DNA of 64,000 bases from Spirochaetae bacterium HGW-Spirochaetae-3 (GCA_002839315.1 PGXV01000008.1:105707-169706), one strand, 5' to 3'; counted from the first letter of the stretch, positions 8,685 through 17,408 are shown. Program-made: numbers and translations. The notes: a model not told the origin generated them from the letters alone.

Positions 8685-8703
8685 GCGATTATCGCTCCCG
8701 TCG

Positions 8704-11079
8704 TCAACGTATGGTCAGCTCGAGGCGCTGACGCTCCTCGAGTTCTTTCTTCTGTCCCAGCTCCAGTAGCTGGCTTACGTCTATGATAAGGCACACCGAG
8801 CCGTCGCCGAGTATCGACGCGCCCGCTATGCCCGGCGAGTTGGTAAACTGGTCCCGCAGCGGCTTGATGACCACGTCCTCCTCGCCGATAAGCGAGTCGA
8901 CCATCAGTCCGACGCGCTTGTCGCTCGTGCCTACGATGACGACGAAGCAGTACTCGCCCTGCTCGGCCGTCTGGATACGGAACAGCCGGTTGAGGCGCAG
9001 CATCGATACGACGTCGTTGCGTACGTTGAAGACCTCGTAATTATCGATCATCCGTATCTCTGACGGCTTGATGCGATGGCTCTCTATGACGCTCGTGATC
9101 GGTATCGAGTAGGTCTCGCGTCCCACGCGGACGAGGAGGCCCTGGATGATCGCGAGGGTCAGCGGCAGCTTGATAGTGAACTTGCTGCCCTTGCCCCGCT
9201 GGCTGGAGACGGTGACCGAGCCGTTGAGCTTCTCGATCTGGCGCTTGACCACGTCGAGACCGACGCCGCGGCCCGAAATATTGGTGATCTGGGCGGCGGT
9301 AGAGAAGCCCGGATCGAATATAAGGTTGAACGACTCGATATCGGTAAGGACCTTGCTCGGGTGTATGATGCCGCGCTCTATCGCCTTGGCCCGCACCGCC
9401 TCGACGTCGATTCCCTTGCCGTCGTCGGAGATCTCGATGATTATCATGTTGCCCTCGTTGGAGGCGCGCAGCATGACCGTGCCCTCCTCGGGCTTCCCGG
9501 CGGCCTTGCGCTCCTCCGGGCTCTCGACGCCGTGGTCCAGCGCGTTGCGCACCGAGTGCATCAGCGGATCGAGCAGGTCCTCTATCACCGACTTGTCCAG
9601 CTCGGTATCCTCGCCCTCGATCACCAGGTTGACCTTCTTGTTGAGGCTCTTGGAGAGGTCGCGGACGAGCCGGGGGAAACGGCTGAAGATCTGGCTGATC
9701 GGCACCATGCGTATGCGCATGACGCCCTCCTGCAGCTCGCTCGTGATGCGGCCGAGGTTCTGCGCGGTGGAACGGAACTTGGCTATGTTGGTCTTGAAGT
9801 CGGTCTCGAACGCGTCGAAGGACGCGTACAGCCCGCCGTACTTCTCGAGGACTTCCTTCTTTATCTCCTTGACCGACCTGCCCGCCTGGATCGACGCCAG
9901 GTAATCGGGCAACTCGTCGAACAGGTCCTTGATGCCGTCGCGGAACTGCCCCTGGGACACCTGGAAGCCGCTCTGCAGCTCGCTGAAGCGGGTGCTGATC
10001 TGGTTGAAGGTAGCCTTGTTTATGACCGTCTCGGAGACGAGGTTGAGCAGGTTATCGATACGTTTGGAGTCGACGCGGAGGATGCTGCCCGCCTGGTTGG
10101 CGGCGCGCTTGGAGTCGGCGACCTTCTCGTCGCGCTCCTCTTCGGAGATCGCCTCGGGCGCCGCCGCGACGGGTTGGGTCGCAGCGACGGGAGCGGGAGC
10201 GGGAGCGGGAGCGGGAGCGGGAGCGGGAGCCGCCGACTGCACGGCGGGGGCGGGCTTCGGCGGAGCCGCGGCCGCGACGGACGAGACGGTGCCGTCTACG
10301 GCGACGAGCTCGACGGTCGCCCTGGTTACGACGTCGGGTATATTCACGGCCGCGGCCAGCTGATCGGGCCCGAGCTTCGTCGCGACGTAATACTTGACGT
10401 TCGGCTGGAAGACGTCCTCGTAGAGGCTCTCGAAATCCGGTTCGGTCTTCAGCACCGTACCCGCCTCGCGAAGCGCGGCGAACGCGTGGATGGCGCTCAC
10501 CGTGTTCATCACGTTGGCCTCGTCGAAGTCGACCGATACCAGATAGACCGTACGATCGGAACCGGCGGCCTCGCGCATCTCCAGTTGCTCGTACTCGGAA
10601 AGCGACGACGAGCGGCCGGGCTTGGCAGAAACGGGCGCGACGGCTTGAGGAGCCGGTTTCTTAGACGCTGGCTTGGCTCCCTTGGCGGGGATGAAGGCTT
10701 CCAGGCGATCGTGAAGGGCGCTCGTGTCGCCCGTATACGGCTCGCCGTCCGACCGCGAGTCGAGCATGGCCTTGATAACGTCAATGCCGGCCAGCAATGC
10801 GTCGATGACGTCCTCGTCCACCTTGACGATCTTGGAGCGTATCGCGTCGAGGAGGTCCTCCATCACGTGGGTAAAACCGGCTAGTTCGGTCATCTCGACG
10901 GTTCCGGCGCCGCCCTTGAGGGTGTGCGCGGCTCGGAATATCTCGTCGACCGCGTCGTGGTTCGTCGGATCGTTCTCCAGGACGAGGATATTCTGCTCGA
11001 GCGCGTCCACCTGGGCGCGGGCTTCCGCGAAGAAATCCTTGAGTAGCTCTTGGTTATTCGGATCGAGATAGTCGCTCAT
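8704..11079 (-). CDS. cheA: Chemotaxis histidine kinase CheA
   Basis: A 791-residue kinase of the chemoreceptor array. The HPt domain at the N-terminus carries the phosphorylated His52 in AAHTLKGGAGTVEM. A P2-like region follows near 150-270, then an Ala/Pro linker encoded by a hexanucleotide repeat. The P3 dimerisation domain comes next, and the P4 ATPase with HSVRNALDHGVE and DDGKGID. The C-terminal P5 CheW-like domain ends in VGLMVDSLIGEEDVVIKPL. The ATG at 11079 (MSDYLDPNNQ) is preferred over an in-frame TTG at 11118, because the HPt domain starts there and the extension adds nothing family-like. Neither start has a strong Shine-Dalgarno. It is first in the operon, divergent from the gene at 11241. 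Confidence 0.96.
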   Translation of the reverse strand: MSDYLDPNNQELLKDFFAEARAQVDALEQNILVLENDPTNHDAVDEIFRAAHTLKGGAGTVEMTELAGFTHVMEDLLDAIRSKIVKVDEDVIDALLAGIDVIKAMLDSRSDGEPYTGDTSALHDRLEAFIPAKGAKPASKKPAPQAVAPVSAKPGRSSSLSEYEQLEMREAAGSDRTVYLVSVDFDEANVMNTVSAIHAFAALREAGTVLKTEPDFESLYEDVFQPNVKYYVATKLGPDQLAAAVNIPDVVTRATVELVAVDGTVSSVAAAAPPKPAPAVQSAAPAPAPAPAPAPAPVAATQPVAAAPEAISEEERDEKVADSKRAANQAGSILRVDSKRIDNLLNLVSETVINKATFNQISTRFSELQSGFQVSQGQFRDGIKDLFDELPDYLASIQAGRSVKEIKKEVLEKYGGLYASFDAFETDFKTNIAKFRSTAQNLGRITSELQEGVMRIRMVPISQIFSRFPRLVRDLSKSLNKKVNLVIEGEDTELDKSVIEDLLDPLMHSVRNALDHGVESPEERKAAGKPEEGTVMLRASNEGNMIIIEISDDGKGIDVEAVRAKAIERGIIHPSKVLTDIESFNLIFDPGFSTAAQITNISGRGVGLDVVKRQIEKLNGSVTVSSQRGKGSKFTIKLPLTLAIIQGLLVRVGRETYSIPITSVIESHRIKPSEIRMIDNYEVFNVRNDVVSMLRLNRLFRIQTAEQGEYCFVVIVGTSDKRVGLMVDSLIGEEDVVIKPLRDQFTNSPGIAGASILGDGSVCLIIDVSQLLELGQKKELEERQRLELTIR
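10189..10230. repeat. Seven tandem GGGAGC hexamers inside cheA
   Basis: Seven perfect copies of GGGAGC (plus strand) encode alternating Ala-Pro in the CheA linker. Copy-number change would lengthen or shorten the linker by two residues without a frameshift. Confidence 0.95.
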
Positions 11080-11240
11080 TATGACGTGTAGTCTTATACG
11101 GAACGAAGGATTAGTCAAGGGAAGGCCGGTCGGCGGTAATCATGGGACTATTATGAGAAAGCCTTAGAAAGCCGATGCTTTATAGGCTATCCTACGATAA
11201 ATTCTACTGTAGCGAATGTCGATAGAGCGGGAGCGAAACA

Positions 11241-12431
11241 ATGCCGAAGAAAATAGCGACTATCGTGCTTCTGGCCTGCGCGGCCTTTTCCTCGTACGGA
11301 GCCGATCTGTCGATCCCCTACCTGGCCCTGCTGACGAACGGCCGGCTCAACGCGGCCGGCGCCTACGAGCTGTCCACGCGAGTAGAGATAGACATGCTCG
11401 TCGAAGGCGGCTCGAAATTCGACGCGTGGTTCAAGCTTGGATTCAGGAGCGCGGCGATGGAGGAATACCTCAGCGCATCCGAATCGATGACCGGCCTTCC
11501 CGCCGGATATACCGCGGACGACGTCGCTTCGCTCGCTTCCCAACTCGAGGCGGCGACCGGGCTGTCGCTCCGGACCGTGGCGATCCAGGTCAACGAGCTC
11601 TTCGGCACGCCGCTGGAGCTCGCCACATTCGTCGGCCACCTCGACACCTTCTGTTCCGGCTCCGACTTCACGACGCTCTTCGGCGCCGGCGACTTCGCGA
11701 CCAAGTTCCGCGGCTACATGTACTATCCCGACGGTATCGGAGGCGATACGAGCAGGCGCTACGACGGCCTGCTCGATATCTACGGCACCGGCGTACGCCT
11801 GTCTCTCCCCATGGATACGATACGGCCCTACCTGTACGCGTACCAGGATTCCTGGTTGGGCGCCGGCCGCTACTCCCTCGACGCCCGCGTCCTCATCGAC
11901 TCCGAGCGCGTCAAGTTCGAGGCCTTCGCCGGAGCCTCGGCCCCCGTATCCGACGCGGGCGTCTACCGGGCCGGACTGCTCTTCTACTTCGACACCGGCG
12001 CCATAGGCGATTTCTACGCTCAGATCGGCGTGCCGCGCTGGGACCCGACCGAGGCGTTCCGGATGGACCTCGTCTACTTCATGTTCGAGCCGCGCGTCAA
12101 CTTCGAGACAGGGGAGCTGGTGCTGAGCCTGTTCTTCCACCCTGCGTGGTACCTGCAGGAGGAGACCGACGAATCGGGGGCCATGGAGTTCCGCTTCGAC
12201 CTGGGATTCGGCACGATAGAGGAAGGGAAGATACGCGGCGGCGTGGAAACGGAGCTCGCGTACAATCCCAACCTGTCCGCCGATACGCTGACCGTGGAGA
12301 CGGCCCCGTACATGCAGACGGTGAAGAACGGCGTACGGTGGGACCTCCGGCTCGCGCTCCGGGCGTTTCCGTTCCCGGATCCGTGGTATGGTATGTTCAT
12401 GCCTACCGTAGGCGTCTCGACCGCTTTCTAG
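11241..12431 (+). CDS. Secreted protein, probable outer-membrane beta-barrel, unknown function
   Basis: A 396-residue protein with a cleavable signal peptide (KKIATIVLLACAAFSSYGAD, cleavage near residue 20). The mature part has no Cys and is rich in alternating aromatic/polar strands (YRAGLLFYFDTGAIGDFYAQIG, WDLRLALRAFPFP) and ends in Phe (VGVSTAF), the usual signature of an outer-membrane barrel. No family was recognised. GGGAG lies 8 nt before the ATG. The next gene, also a secreted barrel-like protein, starts 19 nt downstream, so they are probably an operon. The upstream region is shared with the divergent cheA operon. Confidence 0.8.
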   Translation: MPKKIATIVLLACAAFSSYGADLSIPYLALLTNGRLNAAGAYELSTRVEIDMLVEGGSKFDAWFKLGFRSAAMEEYLSASESMTGLPAGYTADDVASLASQLEAATGLSLRTVAIQVNELFGTPLELATFVGHLDTFCSGSDFTTLFGAGDFATKFRGYMYYPDGIGGDTSRRYDGLLDIYGTGVRLSLPMDTIRPYLYAYQDSWLGAGRYSLDARVLIDSERVKFEAFAGASAPVSDAGVYRAGLLFYFDTGAIGDFYAQIGVPRWDPTEAFRMDLVYFMFEPRVNFETGELVLSLFFHPAWYLQEETDESGAMEFRFDLGFGTIEEGKIRGGVETELAYNPNLSADTLTVETAPYMQTVKNGVRWDLRLALRAFPFPDPWYGMFMPTVGVSTAF

Positions 12432-12450
12432 GATAGCAAGGAGTCCAGCT

Positions 12451-13374
12451 ATGACGAGTCTGATCAATCGCGCACGCGCGCTCGCCGTCTTCGCCTCGGC
12501 CGTAATCGCAGCCGCCGCGTCGGTAGCGCCCGCCGCGGCGTTCGACATAGAGGCCAGCGCGTACTTCGGCAACCTCGGGCTCCCCTGGGACGGCGAGACC
12601 GCGATGACGGACGCGGAGTTCCCCGCGGACGGCTGGCTGTACGGCGGCCGCGCCGCCTTCGTCCAGCGGCTGGGCGACGGATTCTCGCTCGTCGCCGAAT
12701 ACGAGACCGATCCCGTGCTGCGTAACATCGTCCGCGGCGTCATCACCTACAAGACGGGCATGGCGAGCATCAGCGCCGGCCCGATGGTAGGCGTGTTCAA
12801 CTCCGCCGGGCATGCGCTCAAGGCCGGTATCGATATAGGCTTCAGGCTGGAGGCGCCGGGCATCGCGTTCTTCTCGGCCGACGTGGAATCCTCTATGGGC
12901 GCCGGCCTCGTCACGGCGGGCGACTATTCCCAGGAAGCGTCGGAACTGTCCGCGGGCTGGTACGTATACAACGCCATATGCTCGGCCTCGCTGATTTCCA
13001 AGCGCTTCACCAGGATAATAGACGCCGGCGCGCTCGTCGACGCGTCGACCGATTACCTGTTCTCCGTCGACGTACACAAGAAGGGAACGCCGTACCGCGT
13101 GCTGACGGAGCTAGGCTACCGTACGATGACGAGGACCTACCCCGACGATACGATAGACGGCCTCGGCGCGGTAATTCTCGGGGCGGAGGTCAATGCGGAC
13201 GTCTCTCCGACTCTCACCGTGGTCGCCGGACTGGACTCCGGCGTCTACGTCTTCGGCCTCGAGGAGCTGTCCGGCCGCGGTCCCGCGTCAAGCTCGTTCC
13301 TGTTCAGCGCCAGCGTCGGCTTCGTGCTGCATCTTGGCGACAAGCCTACGGCCGAACCGCCGGCGCTGGAATAA
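12451..13374 (+). CDS. Secreted protein, probable outer-membrane beta-barrel, unknown function
   Basis: A 307-residue protein with an Ala-rich signal peptide cleaved near APAAAF (about residue 30). The mature part alternates short amphipathic strands and glycine turns (GVITYKTGMASISAGPMVGVF, LVAEYETDPVL, FSASVGFVLHLGD), consistent with a small barrel. A short tail after the last strand makes the barrel call less certain than for its neighbour. AAGGAG lies 7 nt upstream of the ATG. It follows the gene at 11241 by 19 nt and precedes hicA by 87 nt. No family was recognised. Confidence 0.75.
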   Translation: MTSLINRARALAVFASAVIAAAASVAPAAAFDIEASAYFGNLGLPWDGETAMTDAEFPADGWLYGGRAAFVQRLGDGFSLVAEYETDPVLRNIVRGVITYKTGMASISAGPMVGVFNSAGHALKAGIDIGFRLEAPGIAFFSADVESSMGAGLVTAGDYSQEASELSAGWYVYNAICSASLISKRFTRIIDAGALVDASTDYLFSVDVHKKGTPYRVLTELGYRTMTRTYPDDTIDGLGAVILGAEVNADVSPTLTVVAGLDSGVYVFGLEELSGRGPASSSFLFSASVGFVLHLGDKPTAEPPALE

Positions 13375-13426
13375 ACCGAAGGGCGCAAGTAAAGGCGTGC
13401 CTCAATACGAATTTCTTCAATAGCGC

Positions 13427-13455
13427 TTGTCATATAGTATCACCCGTAGTATCAT
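13427..13455 (+). promoter_or_regulatory. Promoter of hicA, leaderless geometry
   Basis: TTGTCA (13427-13432), exactly 17 nt, TATCAT (13450-13455), then 6 nt to the hicA ATG. There is no room for a ribosome binding site between the predicted +1 and the start codon. Confidence 0.7.
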
Positions 13456-13461
13456 CATTAT

Positions 13462-13710
13462 ATGATCGATCGCTCGATCTTGGATAGCCCGACTAATGTG
13501 CGTTTCGACGACTTGGTAACGCTCTGTTCGAGCTACTTTGGAGAGCCCAGGATCGCAGGGAGCCATCACATTTTCAAGATGCCGTGGCCCGGCGATCCCC
13601 GTATAAATTTGCAGCGTGACGGAGCTAAGGCGAAGCTATACCAGGTTCGCCAAGTACAAAGAGCGATCGATAGGATGGGGGCAGAAAATGCTAAAGCGCG
13701 ACACCAATAA
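13462..13710 (+). CDS. hicA: HicA family toxin (mRNA interferase)
   Basis: An 82-residue HicA-like protein. HicA toxins are small double-stranded-RNA-binding-fold ribonucleases that cut mRNA until bound by HicB. The catalytic His is in the family motif G-S-H-H (residues 33-36, GSHHIFKMPWPGDPRINLQ). The C-terminal AKLYQVRQVQRAI is also typical. It is slightly longer at the N-terminus than most HicA proteins. The GC content drops relative to neighbouring genes, fitting horizontal acquisition. It overlaps hicB by 23 nt, in toxin-first order. It has its own promoter ending 6 nt upstream. Confidence 0.87.
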   Translation: MIDRSILDSPTNVRFDDLVTLCSSYFGEPRIAGSHHIFKMPWPGDPRINLQRDGAKAKLYQVRQVQRAIDRMGAENAKARHQ

Positions 13711-14020
13711 ATATACGTTCCGTGAAGAATGGTCCGAGGAAGACGGCGTCTACATAGCGCGTTGCCTCGAATTCCCATCTCTGTCCGCTCACGGAGACTC
13801 TCCTGAATCCGCCCTTAAAGAGCTACGTGCCGTTATAGAGCTAGTAGTCGACGACATGGCTAAGGCCGGTGAATGCATACCGGAGCCGTTAAGCGTCCGC
13901 CCTTATAGCGGGAAACTGGTATTACGCATTCCTAAAGCGGTGCACAGGAGTATCTCTATACAAGCCGCCGAGGAAGGCGTTTCACTCAATCAGTACTTGG
14001 TCTCGAAGCTGGCATACTAG
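13688..14020 (+). CDS. hicB: HicB family antitoxin
   Basis: A 110-residue antitoxin. The N-terminal HicB fold has FREEWSEEDGVYIARCLEFPSLSAHGDSPESALKELR, the standard pattern of this family. The C-terminal ribbon-helix-helix domain has VLRIPKAVHRSISIQAAEEGVSLNQYLVSKLAY and would bind the operator for autoregulation. The ATG at 13688 is chosen because the family N-terminus starts there; GGGGG lies 6-9 nt upstream, inside hicA. It is downstream of and overlapping its toxin. Confidence 0.9.
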   Translation: MLKRDTNKYTFREEWSEEDGVYIARCLEFPSLSAHGDSPESALKELRAVIELVVDDMAKAGECIPEPLSVRPYSGKLVLRIPKAVHRSISIQAAEEGVSLNQYLVSKLAY

Positions 14021-14050
14021 AACGGAATAGTTGAACTTTAAAATACCGAA

Positions 14051-14174
14051 GCCGCGCAAGGATGCGCGGCCACAGAACGGCCTGTCCGCAGGACAGGTAC
14101 ATCATGGATGCCAAGCGCGCCAAGGATGGCGCGCCTAAAAAATGCCGCCCTAAAGGGCGGCACGGCATGGATGC
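14051..14174. repeat. Cluster of GGATG-containing hairpins
   Basis: Four to five palindromes lie between hicB and tRNA-Lys. They are GCCGCGC-AAGGAT-GCGCGGC (14051-14070), CCTGTCC-GCA-GGACAGG (14081-14097), GCGCGCC-AAGGAT-GGCGCGC (14115-14134), the tRNA-Lys terminator hairpin (14143-14162), and GGCATGGATGCC (about 14164-14175). Two have the same AAGGAT loop with different, compensating stems. CATGGATGCC occurs twice (14104-14112 region and 14166-14175). Confidence 0.8.
14137..14162 (-). terminator. Rho-independent terminator of tRNA-Lys
   Basis: On the minus strand a hairpin TGCCGCCC-TTTA-GGGCGGCA is followed by TTTTTT (14137-14142), 15 nt after the tRNA 3' end. Confidence 0.85.
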
Positions 14175-14177
14175 CGA

Positions 14178-14250
14178 TGAGCCGCCGGAGGTTCGAACTC
14201 CGTACCCACGCCTTAAAAGGGCGTTGCTCTACCGAGTGAGCTAGCGGCTC
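14178..14250 (-). tRNA. tRNA-Lys (TTT)
   Basis: A 73-nt cloverleaf on the minus strand. The acceptor GAGCCGC pairs with GCGGCTC, with discriminator A at 14178. The D-arm is GCTCACTCGGTAGAGC and the T-arm contains GTTCGAAC. The anticodon stem ACGCC/GGCGT encloses the loop CTTTTAA, giving anticodon TTT. CCA is not encoded. Confidence 0.95.
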
Positions 14251-14264
14251 GAGAATAGATCCAG

Positions 14265-14294
14265 AACATACCCTCCGGCGACCGCTCGTGTCAA
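14265..14294 (-). promoter_or_regulatory. Sigma-70-type promoter of tRNA-Lys
   Basis: On the minus strand, TTGACA (14289-14294), 18 nt and TATGTT (14265-14270) lie just upstream of the tRNA. It sits in the gap after the barrel gene that ends at 14322. Confidence 0.75.
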
Positions 14295-14321
14295 CGTCGA
14301 CGCGAAGGCGAATATATATAC

Positions 14322-15458
14322 TCAGTACTTGAAGTCAAACGCGACGAGCAGGTTGAACACCGGCCGCGACCCCGGATCCAGCCCCAGCTCCTCGCCGTAC
14401 ATCGCCAGCGAGAACGTGAACGCCTCCAGGTCTATCCCGAAGCCGGCCGTCGGTAGCGCGTCCTTGACGCCCGCGCGCAGCGCCAGGATATCCAGCAGGG
14501 TCGCCTCGAAGCCCACGCGCACGTTTAGTATCGGGTTGCGGGGTATAACCGAGAACAGGTCGAGGATGTCGACGTAATCGAACAGCACGAGCAGGTCGGC
14601 GCCGAGGCGGTCCAGCAGCTCGAAGCGCGGCGAGTACGCCAGGCCCAGTGACAGGTCGGCCGGTACGACGGCGTAGGCGGACGTCCCGGAACCGGGATCG
14701 GACGCGAAGGCCCCGTAGTCGGCGTAGCTCGTCACCATAGCGGGCGAGTAGGCGTCGCGGGCGACGAGCCCGAAGGACAGGCTTTCGTCGAACGTCCAGA
14801 TGGCGCCGACGTCGAAGCCTATGCCCGATGTCATCGTGAACGGGCTACCGAGCAGGGCGGTCGGATCCGAGGCAAGGTCGACGACCTCGGACAGCGACTT
14901 GGTATCCTCTATGGCGGCGCGGATAAAGCCCTTGGGCATCACGCCGACGTCGAGTGTCTGGCGCTCTCCGAACGAGAACCGGTAGGCGTAGCCGCCGGCG
15001 AGCAGGAATTCCTCCGATATCGAATACGCGACCGACATAAGCGAGGCCGCGTTGAGCGTCGTCACGGTACGGTTGTACAGCCCGAAGCCCAGCCCCTTGC
15101 CCGCGTAGCCGAACGCGAGCGGCCCGAGGATGTCCGCCTGGAGGTACAGCCGTCCGTTGTCGTCGAAGAGCGACGTCAGGTCGGCGAGCGGATCCCCTCC
15201 GGATACCAGCATGCTGACGATATCGAATACCGGTCCCGCGGGGTTGAAGACCAGCGCCGACGCGCTGAACTCCGTTTCGTCGCTTATGAAGCCGGCGGGG
15301 TTCTCGAAGATGGCGTCGACCCCCGAGACGCTCGCCGCGTGCGGGCCCCCTAGCGCCGCCATCCTCGCGGAAGGCAGGGAGAACCGGTCAACGGTCTGGG
15401 CGGAGGCGCCGATCGATACCAACGCGAGCGCGGCGAGTACGGCAACGGTTCTTTTCAT
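14322..15458 (-). CDS. UPF0164/FadL-like outer-membrane barrel, second copy
   Basis: A 378-residue protein with a signal peptide cleaved near GASAQT. After it comes ARMAALGGPHAASVSGVDAIFENPAGF, the conserved opening of UPF0164 (FadL/PorV-like) outer-membrane proteins of Treponema. GKGLGFGL and the closing segment DLEAFTFSLAMYGEELGLDPGSRP are shared with the paralogue at 16263-17408. The C-terminus is a beta-strand (LLVAFDFKY). Such barrels are expected to move hydrophobic or small substrates across the outer membrane; the substrate here is unknown. It is the last gene of a four-gene operon, starting 28 nt after its lipoprotein partner, with GAGG 6 nt before the ATG. Confidence 0.85.
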   Translation of the reverse strand: MKRTVAVLAALALVSIGASAQTVDRFSLPSARMAALGGPHAASVSGVDAIFENPAGFISDETEFSASALVFNPAGPVFDIVSMLVSGGDPLADLTSLFDDNGRLYLQADILGPLAFGYAGKGLGFGLYNRTVTTLNAASLMSVAYSISEEFLLAGGYAYRFSFGERQTLDVGVMPKGFIRAAIEDTKSLSEVVDLASDPTALLGSPFTMTSGIGFDVGAIWTFDESLSFGLVARDAYSPAMVTSYADYGAFASDPGSGTSAYAVVPADLSLGLAYSPRFELLDRLGADLLVLFDYVDILDLFSVIPRNPILNVRVGFEATLLDILALRAGVKDALPTAGFGIDLEAFTFSLAMYGEELGLDPGSRPVFNLLVAFDFKY

Positions 15459-15486
15459 GCGTGACCTCGCGGTTTTTTATTCATCG

Positions 15487-16209
15487 TCATTCGAACGACA
15501 TTCCGCTCAGGAGCTGGCCGAATATGCTGGTGGTGCCGCTCGCGGTCTCGGCGGCCTGCGCCAGGGCCAGGAGCGCTATGGCGCCCGCGATGGTAGCGTC
15601 ATCGACCGCCGCCGGATTGGTTCCGGTATCCAACAGGATGGACAGGTCGGCGTACGAGGTAACCGCTACCCCGGCGTCATTAAAGGCGTCTACAGCCAGG
15701 GTTAGCGCGGCGACGTACAGCTGGTCGGGGGCCAAGCCCGACGGCGCGGCGGCGTCGTCCGAGACGAGGAGCAGAGCGGCGGTCTCGCCCGGCGTCAACG
15801 ATATGGCCATCAACGAGGCGATCGCCGAGTCTACTTGTTCCGGGGAAAGCACATCCAAGCCCGATGTGCCTAACTCCTCTACGATGGAGAAGATCGCCGG
15901 GCTCGCGTCGGACGACAGCACGACGGCGGTCACGAGCGCAGTCGCGGCCTCGTCGTAGGAAGCGGTGCCCGGAGTGCCCGCGGACACCGCGGCGGAGAGC
16001 GGCGACACCAGCGCGGCGGCGACGTCCGCGTCGCCCCCCGCGAGCAGCTCGACGGCGTCGTCCATGGAAATATCCGAGGGGATGGTATAGGAGTCCCTGG
16101 CGAGGGCCTTGGCCAGGGAACCTGTAAAGAATTGCTGGCACGACGCCAGCGACACGAGGCCGGCCAGGGCCGCGGCGCCCGCCGCTATACGGAATATTCG
16201 TACGTTCAT
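15487..16209 (-). CDS. Helical lipoprotein paired with UPF0164 barrel, second copy
   Basis: A 240-residue predicted lipoprotein. The signal MNVRIFRIAAGAAALAGLVSLASC ends in a lipobox with Cys24. The mature protein is acidic, almost entirely Ala/Leu/Asp/Ser-rich amphipathic helix, ending IFGQLLSGMSFE. No family was recognised. The ATG at 16209 is chosen over an in-frame start at 16263, because the signal peptide begins here and AAGGAG lies 9 nt upstream. It lies between the two barrel genes. Overall size, helical character and a short hydrophobic C-terminal end match the lipoprotein at 17424-18209, although residue identity looks low. Confidence 0.8.
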   Translation of the reverse strand: MNVRIFRIAAGAAALAGLVSLASCQQFFTGSLAKALARDSYTIPSDISMDDAVELLAGGDADVAAALVSPLSAAVSAGTPGTASYDEAATALVTAVVLSSDASPAIFSIVEELGTSGLDVLSPEQVDSAIASLMAISLTPGETAALLLVSDDAAAPSGLAPDQLYVAALTLAVDAFNDAGVAVTSYADLSILLDTGTNPAAVDDATIAGAIALLALAQAAETASGTTSIFGQLLSGMSFE

Positions 16210-16262
16210 AGTCGCCGCTCCTTGCGCATCATAATAAGTATCGGCGCGGCGACCGGTTTTCA

Positions 16263-17408
16263 TCAGAACCGGATGGCCACTTCCGCCGATATTCCCGTCC
16301 TCGGGTCGTCGCCGGGCCTCGGGCCCAGTTCCTCGGTGAATACCGCCACGTTGAATTCGAAGGCGAGCAGGTCGAGTCCCGCGCCCATGCTTATCCAGCC
16401 CTTGTTGAGGCCGGCGCGCAGGGCGAACAGGCCGCCGAGCATCTCGGCCTCGGCGCCGACGTGGAACAGGTTCCAGACCGATAGATTATCCTGGATCACC
16501 TTCACGGGGTCCTGTATCTCGGCTATCACCGTCACGTCGATCACGGGCTTGAGCGACTCGGGTATCGGCGAGACGCTCGCGCCTATCGTGACGTTGGGGT
16601 ACACGGGGTACTCCACCTGGTTCCCAGTCGGCAGGTCGCCGCTCGTCAGCACGTCGCCTATGGTCGATTCCGTATAGGTCTGCCTCGTCGATATGTCGCG
16701 GACCGCGACGCCGACGGAGAACATCTTGCCGAGGTCCACCCTGGCGCCGAGGTCCACCGCGAGCCCGAAGCCGACGTTTACATCGGTAGCCATGAGATCG
16801 GACGTGCCATCCATCATACCGAGAAGGTCGCTGCCGTCTATATCGCCGGTCATGCGCAGGTACGGCCGTACATCGCCGCCGACGTTGATGGTCAGCTTGC
16901 CCAGGTGCAATGGCACGCCTATGCCTACGACGCCGGCTATCTGGCCGTCGATCGTGCCGGTCGCGCCGAGCAGGTTGTTGCCGCTGACGTACACCTCCCC
17001 CGAGCCTATCAGGCCGAGGCCGAGCCCCTTGCCTATCCAGCCCGTCCCGACCGACATGCCCATGCCGAAGCCGTTGTCTACTATCAGGTCGTTGAGCGGA
17101 TCTATCATAGCCGTCGAGTCGCCGCTCGACATGGCCGAGGCGATCTCGGAGAACCTGGCGATATTTTCTGTCGTCGGGCTTACATAGGCCCACGGTGTCA
17201 TCGACAGTAGCGTCAGCTCTTTTTCCTTCTGCGCGAAGGTAGCCGGATTGCCGTAGAAGCTCTGATAGCCCTCGCTCATGGCTACGAAGGCGCCGCCCAT
17301 CGCCATCGTCCTGGCGTCCTTAGGCGCTACCGCGTCGAGCCTGGACTGGGCGAACAGCGCGCCGCCCGACGCGAGGAGGCACAGCGTAATGGTAAGTATG
17401 CGTTTCAT
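16263..17408 (-). CDS. UPF0164/FadL-like outer-membrane barrel, first copy
   Basis: A 381-residue secreted barrel. The signal peptide MKRILTITLCLLASGGALFAQ is cleaved near residue 21. The family opening is ARTMAMGGAFVAMSEGYQSFYGNPATF, followed by GKGLGLGLIGSGEVYV. The end is LLAFEFNVAVFTEELGPRPGDDP with a final strand finishing in Phe (VAIRF), the outer-membrane sorting residue. It is paralogous to the product of 14322-15458, sharing the N-terminal GG...NPA block, GKGLGxGL and the EELG-x-x-PG motif. AGGAGG lies 7 nt before the ATG, and it starts 15 nt after the first lipoprotein gene. Confidence 0.87.
   Translation of the reverse strand: MKRILTITLCLLASGGALFAQSRLDAVAPKDARTMAMGGAFVAMSEGYQSFYGNPATFAQKEKELTLLSMTPWAYVSPTTENIARFSEIASAMSSGDSTAMIDPLNDLIVDNGFGMGMSVGTGWIGKGLGLGLIGSGEVYVSGNNLLGATGTIDGQIAGVVGIGVPLHLGKLTINVGGDVRPYLRMTGDIDGSDLLGMMDGTSDLMATDVNVGFGLAVDLGARVDLGKMFSVGVAVRDISTRQTYTESTIGDVLTSGDLPTGNQVEYPVYPNVTIGASVSPIPESLKPVIDVTVIAEIQDPVKVIQDNLSVWNLFHVGAEAEMLGGLFALRAGLNKGWISMGAGLDLLAFEFNVAVFTEELGPRPGDDPRTGISAEVAIRF

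Noticed and set aside
9076-10884. Long plus-strand open frame of about 600 codons opposite cheA
   Set aside because: It is the reverse frame of a high-GC gene. It has no ribosome binding site, and its composition (DR/DLDD repeats) is that of an antisense shadow.
11084-11111. Promoter TTGACT / TATAAG before cheA on the minus strand
   Set aside because: The spacer is only 14 nt, too short for a standard sigma-70 promoter.
11198-11225. Sigma-28-like flagellar promoter (TAAATTCT, 12 nt, GTCGATAG) before the gene at 11241
   Set aside because: The spacing is one base longer than consensus and the -10 differs at two positions. Too weak without expression data.
16134-16150. Sigma-54-like sequence TGGCACG...GC on the plus strand
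   Set aside because: It lies inside a minus-strand lipoprotein gene, has CAGC rather than TTGC, and there is no plus-strand gene downstream.
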